Shown: positions 28,617 through 36,619 of the stretch, piece by piece
Layout of the letters: every line of letters starts with the position of its first letter
Position numbering within the stretch: position 1 is the first letter of the stretch
Source: Tsukamurella sputi
Lineage (GTDB): Bacteria > Actinomycetota > Actinomycetes > Mycobacteriales > Mycobacteriaceae
Direction: 5' to 3'
Length of the DNA stretch: 64,000 nt
Assembly (NCBI RefSeq): GCF_007858445.1
Contig: NZ_VIGV01000001.1
Coordinates: 558,001-622,000, forward strand
Notes under the pieces: model-generated
Databases searched by the model: none
Told to the model about the DNA's origin: nothing
The model's input: the letters and a program-made list of their open reading frames with translations, nothing else
Program-made: the position numbers and the translations under genes

Positions 28617-29357
28617 TCAGATGATCACGACGTCCAGCAGGCCGTCGAGCACGGACCGGTCCCCCTCCAGGTCGACGGTGCCCGGCTCGGTCCGGCGCCA
28701 CAGCACCAGATCCAGGTCCGACGCGGTGCCGCGCAGCGTCACGTCGCCGGGAACGGGCTCGTCGAGAACGTCGATGCCATCGGCGCGCAGGCGCAGCGTC
28801 CACCGGTCGCCCGTATCGGTGGCCTCGATCACGACGACCTTCCCCACCAGGGCATCGGGCAGCCCCTTCTTACCGACGATCAGCGGGAACTGCATCTGCG
28901 TCAGCTCCGTGACGCCGTCGGCGGCCGTCCACGCCGGGAGGGGCTCGGCACCGTCGGGAAGCGCGTTCTGCAGATCCCAGCGATGGATGGAGACCTCCTG
29001 CGTCATCCGCCGCATCCAGAACGCGGCGACGGTGCGGCCGACGAAGGCACGGGCGGGCTCGTCGGGCTGGTGCCGCCGGAGCTCGTCGAGCAGGGCGGCG
29101 TTGACCCCCGCGTACCACTGCAGCACTGCGTCACCGTCGGGTGCGTCCGAGACGTCGGGGACGAACCGCTCCTTCGAATCGGGGCCGGCCTGCAGGAAAG
29201 CGGTCGCCCAGCGGTGCGCGCCCGCGGTGTGGACGATGCCGTCGCGCACCGTCCACCCCGGGCAGCTGGGGACGGGAAGTTTCAGGTGGGCGGGGTCGAT
29301 GGCGGCGATGCGGGCGCCGTCGGCCGCGATGGAGTCGAGCCAGAGCTGCTTCGTCAT
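28617..29357 (-). CDS. Maleylpyruvate-isomerase-family (mycothiol-dependent, DinB-like) protein
   Basis: The protein has 246 residues. The N-terminal DinB/MDMPI four-helix metal-binding domain has CPGWTVRDGIVHTAGAHRW (His43, His48) and MTQEVSIHRWD as putative zinc-site segments. The C-terminal half is the SCP2-like domain that follows it in TIGR03083-type actinobacterial proteins. Members use mycothiol as cofactor in isomerisation or conjugation; this one's substrate is unknown. The ATG is at 29357. It lies immediately upstream of the nrdF promoter on the same strand. Confidence 0.85.
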   Translation of the reverse strand: MTKQLWLDSIAADGARIAAIDPAHLKLPVPSCPGWTVRDGIVHTAGAHRWATAFLQAGPDSKERFVPDVSDAPDGDAVLQWYAGVNAALLDELRRHQPDEPARAFVGRTVAAFWMRRMTQEVSIHRWDLQNALPDGAEPLPAWTAADGVTELTQMQFPLIVGKKGLPDALVGKVVVIEATDTGDRWTLRLRADGIDVLDEPVPGDVTLRGTASDLDLVLWRRTEPGTVDLEGDRSVLDGLLDVVII

Positions 29358-29484
29358 GCCACGACCCTACGAGCGGCACAGCGCGCGGCGCGGACCCTGT
29401 CGCGAATTCATGAGGACAAATAGACCCTTTAGTGATACCGTCCGAATGTTCGATCGCAAACAGAACCTGCCTCAGGGGGAATAC

Positions 29485-30114
29485 ATGCGTTTCCGGAACC
29501 TCGCCGTCACTGCGTGCACGGCCGCCGCGGCAGCGTCGCTGACCACCATCGCTCCGGGCGCGGCGCAGGCCGAGCCGAACGGCGTCTCGTGCATATCCTC
29601 ACCCGATGTCGGCGCACCGTCGACCGCCGGTGGCCGGTTCGGCACTGCGCCCCTGACCTTCCCCGCCCAGCTCGTCACGGACTGGAACCTGGGCTCGGGA
29701 TACTCCCGCGGTGCCGCGACCACCGCGTCCGCCCGCTACTCGCCCGGCGGCAACGTCATGAATCTGGTCGAAGTCGGCCGCCTGCGGGTGGAGCCGGGTA
29801 GCCACGACACCATGGCGATGGCATTGGCCTTCTCGCTGTGCAGGTTCCCCGACGGCGCGATGACGGGGGACAAGTCGCGGGATACGACCGACCGCCGGAT
29901 GTCCCAGGTGAGCATCGGTGGCGTCAACGGCACGAGGCTGGATCTGAACATCAATATCGCACCTCGGCAGGGCAAACCGGCCGAAACCGATTGGTTCACG
30001 GTCATCGTCCTCGACACGGCGCCGACGTCCTACTTCCTCGGTGGTTCCAACAAGGCGAACACGGAGGCCCGCGCCAAGGTCGATGCGGTGATCGGCGGAC
30101 TACAGGTGCGCTGA
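29485..30114 (+). CDS. Secreted protein of unknown function
   Basis: The protein has 209 residues. A typical Sec signal peptide (MRFRNLAVTACTAAAAASLT to about AQAEP) gives a mature domain of about 180 residues with two cysteines (CISSP and LCRFP) that may pair. I do not recognise the fold. The C terminus resembles small mycobacterial secreted proteins with a mixed alpha/beta domain. The ATG at 29485 follows AGGGGGAA. It is monocistronic, with a short hairpin (GCACCC/GGGTGC, 30121-30136) just after its stop. Confidence 0.75.
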   Translation: MRFRNLAVTACTAAAAASLTTIAPGAAQAEPNGVSCISSPDVGAPSTAGGRFGTAPLTFPAQLVTDWNLGSGYSRGAATTASARYSPGGNVMNLVEVGRLRVEPGSHDTMAMALAFSLCRFPDGAMTGDKSRDTTDRRMSQVSIGGVNGTRLDLNINIAPRQGKPAETDWFTVIVLDTAPTSYFLGGSNKANTEARAKVDAVIGGLQVR

Positions 30115-30147
30115 CGCGCGGCACCCGTCGGGGTGCATGCTGTAGCG

Positions 30148-30765
30148 GTGACCGAACTGCCGATGTTCCCGCTCGGCGCCGTGCTGCTGCCCGGCGAGGA
30201 GCTGCCACTGCGCGTCTTCGAATCCCGGTACCGGCGAATGGTGGAGCACTGCCTCGCGACGGACGGCCGGTTCGGCGTGGTGCTGATCGAGCGCGGCAGC
30301 GAGGTAGGCGGCGGGGACGTCCGCACCGATGTCGGCACCGTCGCCCTGATCGATCGCTACGTCCGGAAGATGGGTGGGGAGTTCACCCTCATCTGTCGGG
30401 GTACGGAGCGCGTGCGCGTCACGCGGTGGCTCCCCGACGATCCCTATCCCCTCGCGGAGGCGGAGCCCTGGCCCGACGAGGTACAACCCGCCGTCGACCT
30501 GATCCCGCTGTTGAGCAAGCGCGACGAGATCGAGCGACTCGCAGCGCGATTGGCGCGCAGCGAGGGCGCACGACCACGGGCGTGGCCGAAGCTCACGCTC
30601 CCCGAGAACCCGGTGGAGCGCAGCTACTACCTCGCCCGCGCGCTCCCCCTCTCCGATGCGGACCGCCACCGGGCGCTGGCCGCGCCCGGTCCCGCCGACC
30701 GCGTGCGCGCGCTCACGGAGGCCCTCGACGACGTGATCGCCACCCTGCGATTCCGACTGCAGTAG
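30148..30765 (+). CDS. LON peptidase substrate-binding-domain protein
   Basis: The protein has 205 residues from the GTG at 30148. It begins TELPMFPLGAVLLPGEELPL and then RVFESRYRRMVE, the clear pattern of the N-terminal substrate-binding domain of Lon, without ATPase or protease domains. Stand-alone versions are common in actinobacteria and have no established role. Its start lies 33 bases after the secreted-protein gene, behind a short hairpin. It converges on the 117-residue hypothetical. Confidence 0.88.
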   Translation: MTELPMFPLGAVLLPGEELPLRVFESRYRRMVEHCLATDGRFGVVLIERGSEVGGGDVRTDVGTVALIDRYVRKMGGEFTLICRGTERVRVTRWLPDDPYPLAEAEPWPDEVQPAVDLIPLLSKRDEIERLAARLARSEGARPRAWPKLTLPENPVERSYYLARALPLSDADRHRALAAPGPADRVRALTEALDDVIATLRFRLQ

Positions 30766-30787
30766 AAGGCATCCCCGCCCCGACGTT

Positions 30788-31141
30788 TCAGGCCGCGGCG
30801 GACGGCGGCCCGTCGAGGTCGTCACAGAAGTAGAACGCTGCCGCGTCCTCCCGGACCGGGGTAGGGCGCGGCGGTCGGGCCAGCAGCCGGGACAGCGTCA
30901 CCGAATGGTGGAACGGCAGGTCCGCCGGATCGGCCAGATCGGCGCTCCCGCCTGCGATCCGATGCCAGTCGTCGTCGCCCACTACACGGCAGCGCATGTG
31001 CGCCCGGCCGGTCGGCGTGCACTCGGTCACCACCTCCACCGTGCCGGCGACGCGGGCGCCGTCCTCAGTGGGCAGCGGATGCTCGGCGTCGATCGTCGCG
31101 GAGAGCCGATGCAGAGTTCTCATGATGTCGTCTTCCCTCAT
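30788..31141 (-). CDS. Hypothetical protein, 117 residues
   Basis: I recognise no family. The protein is soluble, acidic and histidine-containing, with a likely compact beta-rich core from TVEVVTECTPTGRAHMRCRV onward and a Pro/Ala tail. The start is the ATG at 31141 (GGAG 5 bases upstream) or the ATG at 31123 (AGGGAAG upstream, MRTLHRL). It lies downstream of the hsp20/56-residue genes on the same strand, but a strong hairpin stands between, so it is probably transcribed separately. Confidence 0.6.
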   Translation of the reverse strand: MREDDIMRTLHRLSATIDAEHPLPTEDGARVAGTVEVVTECTPTGRAHMRCRVVGDDDWHRIAGGSADLADPADLPFHHSVTLSRLLARPPRPTPVREDAAAFYFCDDLDGPPSAAA

Positions 31142-31177
31142 GGACTCCAGGGCCGGTCGGAACGAGAGGAGAAAGTC

Positions 31178-31219
31178 GGGTCGGGGGCTCCGACCAGCCC
31201 GTCAAGGGGCCCCCGACCC
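31178..31219 (-). terminator. Hairpin terminator after the 56-residue gene
   Basis: GGGTCGGGGGC (31178-31188) and GCCCCCGACCC (31209-31219) form a perfect 11-bp stem with a 20-base loop. It lies 28 bases after the stop at 31247 on the minus strand. No T-run follows. Confidence 0.6.
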
Positions 31220-31246
31220 TCGCAACGTGGTCCGTGTCGCAGTCGG

Positions 31247-31417
31247 CTAGATGAAGAAGCGCCGGCCGCCGATGGTCAGCACCTCGTCGCGGCGCACCCA
31301 GGGATAGTCCTCGACCACGGCGTCGAGGTCGACGGCGCGCGACTGTTCGGCGAGATCCGCGGGATCGGCGTCGAGCACGCCCTCCCCCGGCTCGTGATGA
31401 TCGATGGTGTACGGCAT
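31247..31417 (-). CDS. Small acidic protein (56 residues) downstream of hsp20
   Basis: The protein begins MPYTIDHHEPGEGVLDADPA and ends VRRDEVLTIGGRRFFI. It has a strong ribosome-binding site (GGAGGGCGAG before the ATG) and codon use like its neighbours, so it looks real despite its size. No family is recognised. The stop-to-start distance from hsp20 is 63 bases, and a shared transcript from the CIRCE-bearing promoter is likely. It could be a stress-induced small protein or an adaptor (inference). Confidence 0.7.
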   Translation of the reverse strand: MPYTIDHHEPGEGVLDADPADLAEQSRAVDLDAVVEDYPWVRRDEVLTIGGRRFFI

Positions 31418-31442
31418 GCTCGCCCTCCGATCCTCGTCGGGT

Positions 31443-31473
31443 GCGGCGGCGGGGCGGGTCGTCCCGCCGCCGC
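31443..31473 (-). terminator. GC-rich hairpin between hsp20 and the 56-residue gene
   Basis: GCGGCGGCGGG (31443-31453) pairs perfectly with CCCGCCGCCGC (31463-31473) around a 9-base loop, 8 bases after the hsp20 stop. It may partly terminate or stabilise hsp20 mRNA and so lower expression of the small downstream gene. Confidence 0.55.
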
Positions 31474-31480
31474 TCCGGGA

Positions 31481-31975
31481 CTATCCGGTTGTGTCCGTGC
31501 GCGCTTCGTCGTCGACAGCGGTACTCGAGGCGACGGCCAGCTGCTCGCACTGCGGTTCGTCGGAGCCCTGCTCGACGACGATCCGGCGCGGTTTGGCGCG
31601 CTCGGCGATCGGGATGGTCACCGTGAGAACGCCGTTGTCGTAGCGCGCGGCGATCCCCGCGGTGTCGATGCTCTCGCCGAGGGTGAGCTGTCGGCGGTAC
31701 ACGCCCGCGAAGCGCTCACTGGTCAGCCATCGGACGCCGGTGTCGGACATCGGCGTTCGCCGGCCGGTGAGGGTGAGAACACCGTTCTCGACGTCCACGT
31801 CGATCGAACCCGGGTCCGCGCCGGGCAGATCGGCCGTCAGGACGTAGTGGTCGTCCACCTGGTAGAGATCCATCGGCATGAATCGCGGCGAACGCGGCGA
31901 TCCCGCTTCCCGGCCCGCACTGAGAAGCCCCTGGGCCACAGCATCCAACTCGGAGAATGGATCGAACCTCAGCAC
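31481..31975 (-). CDS. Hsp20/alpha-crystallin small heat-shock protein
   Basis: This 164-residue chaperone resembles mycobacterial Hsp18. The N terminus LRFDPFSELDAVAQG precedes the alpha-crystallin domain (about 45-135), which contains YVLTADLPGADPGSIDVDVE, and NGVLTVTIPIAE with the conserved G-V-L. A hydrophilic tail follows. Small Hsps hold unfolded proteins in large oligomers. I chose GTG 31975 because GGAGG lies 8 bases upstream. A near-perfect CIRCE element 74 bases before the start places it under HrcA control. Confidence 0.93.
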   Translation of the reverse strand: MLRFDPFSELDAVAQGLLSAGREAGSPRSPRFMPMDLYQVDDHYVLTADLPGADPGSIDVDVENGVLTLTGRRTPMSDTGVRWLTSERFAGVYRRQLTLGESIDTAGIAARYDNGVLTVTIPIAERAKPRRIVVEQGSDEPQCEQLAVASSTAVDDEARTDTTG

Positions 31976-32048
31976 AGCAAACACCTCCCGTGAACTCCAG
32001 GCCGCCCGCCACTCTGACGAGCGACTCTTCAACTGTGCAGTTCCAGTT

Positions 32049-32075
32049 TTAGCACTCTCCGGGCGAGAGTGCCAG
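32049..32075 (-). promoter_or_regulatory. CIRCE element (HrcA operator) of hsp20
   Basis: TTAGCACTC, nine bases, then GAGTGCCAG matches the CIRCE consensus TTAGCACTC-N9-GAGTGCTAA at 16 of 18 arm positions. The strict inverted repeat is GCACTCTC/GAGAGTGC. It lies just upstream of the hsp20 start region on the minus strand and should repress hsp20 at normal temperature through HrcA. Confidence 0.88.
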
Positions 32076-32551
32076 CCTCTTGATCGACTGGATTTCGGCG
32101 GCAGATCCGACCCCGCCACCCGCGTAGCGCGATCACACCCCGACCGTGCGGAACGATGATCTTACTCACACGTAAAGAACAAATGTGATGCCCATCTCAT
32201 CAAGCAGGTCGCGCCCTTCAGCGGCGACGACCACACGCGTCCTTCCCCGGTCGGCGACGGAAGTGATCGCTCTGCGCAGCAACACTGTTCGACAATCCGG
32301 CAGGTCAGAAGGAAATCGATGGGGGCGAGACTGCGGCGGACGAGCGGACTGCGCCGCCGGCGCGATCCCGCACACCGGCGACTCGGCGCGAACGGGATAC
32401 CACTCGCAGCGCTCCGCATTCGGGATTCCATCGCGTAACGAAGGTGTGTTTCGCCAGCGCCAGGAGCTAGTCTACCCCTGCTCCGAGGAGGTTCGGGGCA
32501 CGGTGGTCCGGCTCCCCGGATACCTCCGTGCAGCTAGCAGTGTGAGGGCCC
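32076..32551. other. 476-bp intergenic region before the mce operon
   Basis: I find no convincing gene here. Several short frames exist; the best, on the minus strand ending at 32166, reads RTVLLRRAITSVADRGRTRV and ends ITFVLYV. It has no good start or ribosome-binding site. The first 250 bases are more A+T-rich than the surroundings. The plus-strand mce promoter should lie in the right-hand part; TAGTCT at 32468-32473 is one possible -10. Confidence 0.5.
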
Positions 32552-33355
32552 GTGTCGATCATTCAATCCGGCGTCACCAAGGTCGCGCAGGGCAGCGTCT
32601 CCGCGCTCACCCAGGTGGGCATGATCTTCCAGCTGTTCGCGAGCATCGTCCGCAACACCTTCCGGCGCCCCTTCCAGTTCCGCGAGTTCATCGAGCAGTC
32701 CTGGTTCATCGCGAGCGTGACCATCCTGCCGACGGCACTGGTGGCCGTACCCTTCGGCGCGATCGTCTCGCTGCAGACCGGGTCGCTCATCGGCCAGCTC
32801 GGCGCCGAGAGCTTCACCGGTGCCGCGAGCGTCCTCGCCGTCGTCCAGCAGGGCGCGCCGGTGGTCACGGCTCTCCTCGTGGCCGGCGCCGCCGGCAGCG
32901 CGGTGTGCGCCGACCTCGGCGCGCGCACCGTCCGCGAGGAGATCGCGGCGATGGAGGTGCTCGGCATCGACCCCGTCCACCGCCTGGTCGTGCCCCGCGT
33001 CCTCGGGATGATGCTGGTGAGCGCCTTCCTCAACGGCCTGGTCTCGGTGGTCGGCGTCGTGGGCGGCTACTTCTTCAACGTCGTCCTGCAGCACGGCACC
33101 CCCGGCGCGTACCTCGCCTCCTTCTCCGCGCTGGCTCAGCTCCCGGACCTGCTGGTCGGCGAGCTCAAGGCGCTCGTCTTCGGCCTCATCGCCGGCGTCG
33201 TGGCCGCCTACAAGGGCCTCAACCCGGGCAGCGGCCCGAAGGGCGTCGGCGACGCCGTGAACCAGTCCGTGGTGATCACCTTCCTGCTGCTGTTCTTCGC
33301 GAACATCATCCTCACCGCGGTGTACCTGCAGATCGTCCCGGCGAAGGGCTCGTAG
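32552..33355 (+). CDS. yrbEA: MlaE-type permease YrbEA of the mce operon
   Basis: The protein has 267 residues with five to six hydrophobic helices. Its MlaE/YrbE-family core includes VTILPTALVAVPFGAIVSLQ and the ATPase-contacting EEIAAMEVLGIDPVHRLVVP. It is one of two permease subunits of a Mce transporter that moves lipids (fatty acids, cholesterol or related substrates) across the envelope with an MlaF-like ATPase encoded elsewhere. The GTG at 32552 follows GAGGG. It is the first gene of a ten-gene operon. Confidence 0.94.
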   Translation: MSIIQSGVTKVAQGSVSALTQVGMIFQLFASIVRNTFRRPFQFREFIEQSWFIASVTILPTALVAVPFGAIVSLQTGSLIGQLGAESFTGAASVLAVVQQGAPVVTALLVAGAAGSAVCADLGARTVREEIAAMEVLGIDPVHRLVVPRVLGMMLVSAFLNGLVSVVGVVGGYFFNVVLQHGTPGAYLASFSALAQLPDLLVGELKALVFGLIAGVVAAYKGLNPGSGPKGVGDAVNQSVVITFLLLFFANIILTAVYLQIVPAKGS

Positions 33356-33360
33356 AGACC

Positions 33361-34197
33361 ATGACGAACTTCCCCAGCAGGGCCCGTCGGGCCGTCGAGG
33401 CCCCGCTCAAGGTGCTCGACGGTGCCGGCGAGCAGATGTCCTTCTACGCGCGCTCGATCGGCTTCATCCCACAATCGCTGCGCCGCTACCCCAAGGAGGT
33501 CGGGCGCGTCCTCGCCGAGGTCGCCTTCGGCAGCGGCGCGCTGGCCGTGATCGCCGGCACCGTGGGCGTCGTCCTCATGCTCTGCGGCTTCACCGGTGTC
33601 GTCGTCGGCCTGCAGGGCAACGCCGCCCTCCAGCAGCTCGGCGCGTCCGTGATGACCGGCTTCCTGTCCGCGTACGTCAACACCCGTGAGCTGACGCCGC
33701 TGGTCGCGGCGCTGGCGATGTCGGCGACGGTCGGCTGCGGCTTCACCGCGCAGCTCGGCGCCATGCGGATCTCCGAGGAGGTCGACGCTCTCGAGGCCAT
33801 GGCCATCCCGTCGATCGCCTTCCTCACCGCGACCCGCGTGATCGCGGGCTTCGTCGCGGTGATCCCGCTGTACATCGTGGGTCTGCTCTCGTCCTACGTG
33901 ATGACGAGATTCGTCAACACCACACTGCTGGGCCAATCGACGGGCACGTACGACCACTACTTCAACCTGTTCCTCTCACCGGCCGACGTGCTGTGGTCCT
34001 TCGGCAAGGTGCTGGTCTTCGCCTTCGTGCTGGTCCTCGTGCACTGCTACTACGGCTACCACGCATCGGGCGGCCCCGCGGGCGTCGGCGTCGCGGTGGG
34101 CCGCGCCGTGCGTACCTCCCTGGTCGCGATCGCGCTGCTCGACTTCTTCCTCAGCCTCGCCATCTGGGGCACCACGACGACGGTGAAGATCGCGTGA
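33361..34197 (+). CDS. yrbEB: MlaE-type permease YrbEB of the mce operon
   Basis: The 278-residue second permease subunit has the motif ISEEVDALEAMAIPSIAFL, the coupling helix of the family. ELTPLVAALAMSATVGCGF forms part of the core. It starts 5 bases after the yrbEA stop. Its stop overlaps the mceA ATG (TGATG). YrbEA and YrbEB are expected to form a heterodimer under the Mce hexamer. Confidence 0.94.
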   Translation: MTNFPSRARRAVEAPLKVLDGAGEQMSFYARSIGFIPQSLRRYPKEVGRVLAEVAFGSGALAVIAGTVGVVLMLCGFTGVVVGLQGNAALQQLGASVMTGFLSAYVNTRELTPLVAALAMSATVGCGFTAQLGAMRISEEVDALEAMAIPSIAFLTATRVIAGFVAVIPLYIVGLLSSYVMTRFVNTTLLGQSTGTYDHYFNLFLSPADVLWSFGKVLVFAFVLVLVHCYYGYHASGGPAGVGVAVGRAVRTSLVAIALLDFFLSLAIWGTTTTVKIA

Positions 34198-35531
34198 TGC
34201 GCACGCTCCGCCGCCGCCTCCTGGGCCTCGCCTTCTTCGGCGTGTGCGCCCTGTTCCTCGTCGTCACCATCGGCAAGTACCAGCAGCGCTTCGAGACCTT
34301 CACCTGGGTCGAGCTGAACACCGACACCGCCGGTGCGTCGCTACCGGTGAACTCCGAGGTCCGGGCTCGCGGGGTCGAGGTGGGCACGGTCCGTGACGTC
34401 TTCGTCCGCGACGGGCACACGGTCATCCGCATGGGCCTCAAGCCCGAGCAGGCACGCCAGCTGCCCGGCGACGTCACCGCCCGGATCCTGCCCAAGACCC
34501 TGTTCGGCCAGCGCTACGTGGCGCTGCAGGTTCCGGCCGGGCAGGGCGGCACCGGCACCCCCGCTGCGTCGGCGCTGCGCGACGGCGCGACGATCCGCAC
34601 CGACACCTCCGGCAACGCGACCGAGCTGAACCAGCTCTTCGACAAGCTCCTCCCCCTCCTGCGAGCCGTGCCGCCGGAGGACCTCAACGCCACGCTGGGT
34701 GCGCTCGCGAACGGGTTATCGGGCAACGGGAAGAACCTGAACACCGCCTTCGAGCAGTTCACCACCATCTTCACCCGGGTCAACGCCGTGATGCCGGACC
34801 TCCAGGCATCGCTGCGCTCGCTCGCCACGGTCACGGACACCTACGCCGACGCCCTCCCCGATCTGATCACCGCGCTCGACACCTTCCGCACCACGAACAC
34901 GACCGTCGTCTCCGGGAGGCAGGCCTTCCACGCCTTCTGGACCTCGGTGGCCGACGGTGCCGGGCGCACCGCCGGGCTGCTCGAGGCGAACCGGTCCGAG
35001 TTGGTCACGGTCGCCAACAAGTCGCACACGACGCTGACCATCCTGGCCCGCTACTCCCCCGAATTCGGGTGCACCTTCGAGCGTTTCGCGACGCTCCTGC
35101 CCGAGGCCAACCGCATCGTCGGCGAGGGCACGAACCAGCCGGGCGCCCGGATCTCGATGATCATCGCGAACTCCCGCGGCCGCTACCTCCCCAACCAGGA
35201 CGAGCCGCGGTGGTTCGACGATCGCGGGCCGGCCTGCTACAACGCCGCCAAGGGCAAGCCGACTCCCGGATACAAGGGCGGGCCGCACGCCGGCGGTTCC
35301 TTCGCGCCGCCGCTGCGCAACGTCGGCCCCCAGGACGGCCGGTTCCAGCTGCCCGAGCCGAACGTCTCGGCACCGTCGCAGATGCCGACGGTCGGTGTCG
35401 CCGCGCAGAACTCGCGGGCGACGCGGATCGCCTTCGCCGCGGCGTCCGGCACCGACGCGAACGACGTCCCCGAATGGCTGACCGCGGCGTTCGTCCCCGC
35501 GCTCGCGGGCAAGGAGGTGGAGATCCGATGA
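34197..35531 (+). CDS. mceA: MceA-family protein
   Basis: The protein has 444 residues. An N-terminal membrane anchor (about 10-27) precedes the MCE/MlaD beta-barrel domain (about 38-115), which includes LPVNSEVRARGVEVGTVRDV. The helical needle region follows, with repeated coiled-coil-like stretches. One copy would assemble with MceB-F into a hetero-hexameric lipid tunnel. The two cysteines near FGCTFER and PACYNA in the C-terminal domain are conserved in MceA proteins. ATG 34197 overlaps the yrbEB stop. Confidence 0.94.
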   Translation: MRTLRRRLLGLAFFGVCALFLVVTIGKYQQRFETFTWVELNTDTAGASLPVNSEVRARGVEVGTVRDVFVRDGHTVIRMGLKPEQARQLPGDVTARILPKTLFGQRYVALQVPAGQGGTGTPAASALRDGATIRTDTSGNATELNQLFDKLLPLLRAVPPEDLNATLGALANGLSGNGKNLNTAFEQFTTIFTRVNAVMPDLQASLRSLATVTDTYADALPDLITALDTFRTTNTTVVSGRQAFHAFWTSVADGAGRTAGLLEANRSELVTVANKSHTTLTILARYSPEFGCTFERFATLLPEANRIVGEGTNQPGARISMIIANSRGRYLPNQDEPRWFDDRGPACYNAAKGKPTPGYKGGPHAGGSFAPPLRNVGPQDGRFQLPEPNVSAPSQMPTVGVAAQNSRATRIAFAAASGTDANDVPEWLTAAFVPALAGKEVEIR

Positions 35532-36619
35532 AACCCATCACCGGTCCGCTGCTGAAGCTGATCGCCTTCGCCGTCATCACCGCGGCGGCGACGGGCGTCC
35601 TCGGCTCGGCGATCGCGCAGAGCGATCTGTCGTTCTCGCGGGCGTACCACGCGATCTTCTCCGACGCGACGATGGTCCAGTCCGGCGACGACGTGCGGAT
35701 CGCGGGCGTCCGCGTCGGTCAGGTCAAGGACGTGACGATCCACGACCGGGGCCAGGCGGACGTGGCCTTCACCCTCACCGACCGCGACTCCATCCCCGGC
35801 ACGGCGACCGCTGCGCTGCGGCTGAAAAACCTCGTCGGCCAGCGCTACCTGGAGCTGCTGCAGAGCCCCACCGATGACGAACCCGCGCGCGGCGCCGCGC
35901 GCACCTCGCCCTACAAGCCGGGCGACACGATCCCGATCGAGCGCACCCGGCCGGCCGTGAACCTCACCGACCTGTTCAACGGATTCCGGCCACTGTTCAA
36001 GCAGCTGACCGCCGACGACGTGAACACGCTCGCGAACCGCATCATCACCGTCTTCCAGGGGCAGGGCGGCACGGTGAACGACCTGCTGGTGAACACCGCG
36101 TCGCTGACCAACACCATCGCCGACAAGGACCGCGTGATCGGCGAGCTGATCGCGAACCTGACCACAGTGTTGGGCACGATCAACGAGCGCGACAAGCAGT
36201 TCACCGACCTGCTGACCACCACCCAGCAGCTCGTGACCGGGCTGTCGCAGGACCGGGGCGCCATCGGCTCGTCGCTCGGCTCGCTGGCGCAGCTGACGAC
36301 GGTGACCGAATCGATCCTCACGCCCACGCGCGGCGCGATCAAGGACGACATCGCCGGTCTGAAGGCCCTCACGGACAAGCTCAACGGGCGCAGCGCCGAC
36401 GTCGCCCACACCTTGAACTTCCTCCCCGGCAAGATCGAGGCCGTCGGCCGCCTCGCCTCCTTCGGTGGCTGGTTCCAGTTCTACCTGTGCGGCGTCGACC
36501 TGGTGGCGGGCACCGGCAAGGGCGACCGCCTCTCGCTGGCGATCGACGTCCCGTCGGTGAACCAGCCCGTGTACACGAACACCGCCACGCGGTGCTACCG
36601 GGACGGGAATCCGCGATGA
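35528..36619 (+). CDS. mceB: MceB-family protein
   Basis: The protein has 363 residues. The anchor is at about 8-28. The MCE domain (about 36-115) contains VQSGDDVRIAGVRVGQVKDV and the conserved LRLKNLVGQRYLEL. A helical region rich in N-T-L heptads and the family C terminus with WFQFYLCGVD and ATRCYRDGN follow. ATG overlaps the mceA stop. Both cysteines of the MceB signature are present. Confidence 0.94.
   Translation: MKPITGPLLKLIAFAVITAAATGVLGSAIAQSDLSFSRAYHAIFSDATMVQSGDDVRIAGVRVGQVKDVTIHDRGQADVAFTLTDRDSIPGTATAALRLKNLVGQRYLELLQSPTDDEPARGAARTSPYKPGDTIPIERTRPAVNLTDLFNGFRPLFKQLTADDVNTLANRIITVFQGQGGTVNDLLVNTASLTNTIADKDRVIGELIANLTTVLGTINERDKQFTDLLTTTQQLVTGLSQDRGAIGSSLGSLAQLTTVTESILTPTRGAIKDDIAGLKALTDKLNGRSADVAHTLNFLPGKIEAVGRLASFGGWFQFYLCGVDLVAGTGKGDRLSLAIDVPSVNQPVYTNTATRCYRDGNPR

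Noticed and set aside
32166-32375. Minus-strand frame ending ITFVLYV in the gap before mce
   Set aside because: It has no ribosome-binding site, no recognised family and an uncertain start. It is mentioned only as part of the gap.
32400-32551. Search for a KstR operator (AAC-N4-GTT type) before the mce operon
   Set aside because: No convincing palindrome was found, and no cholesterol-catabolic genes lie nearby, so the operon cannot be called mce4-like on this ground.
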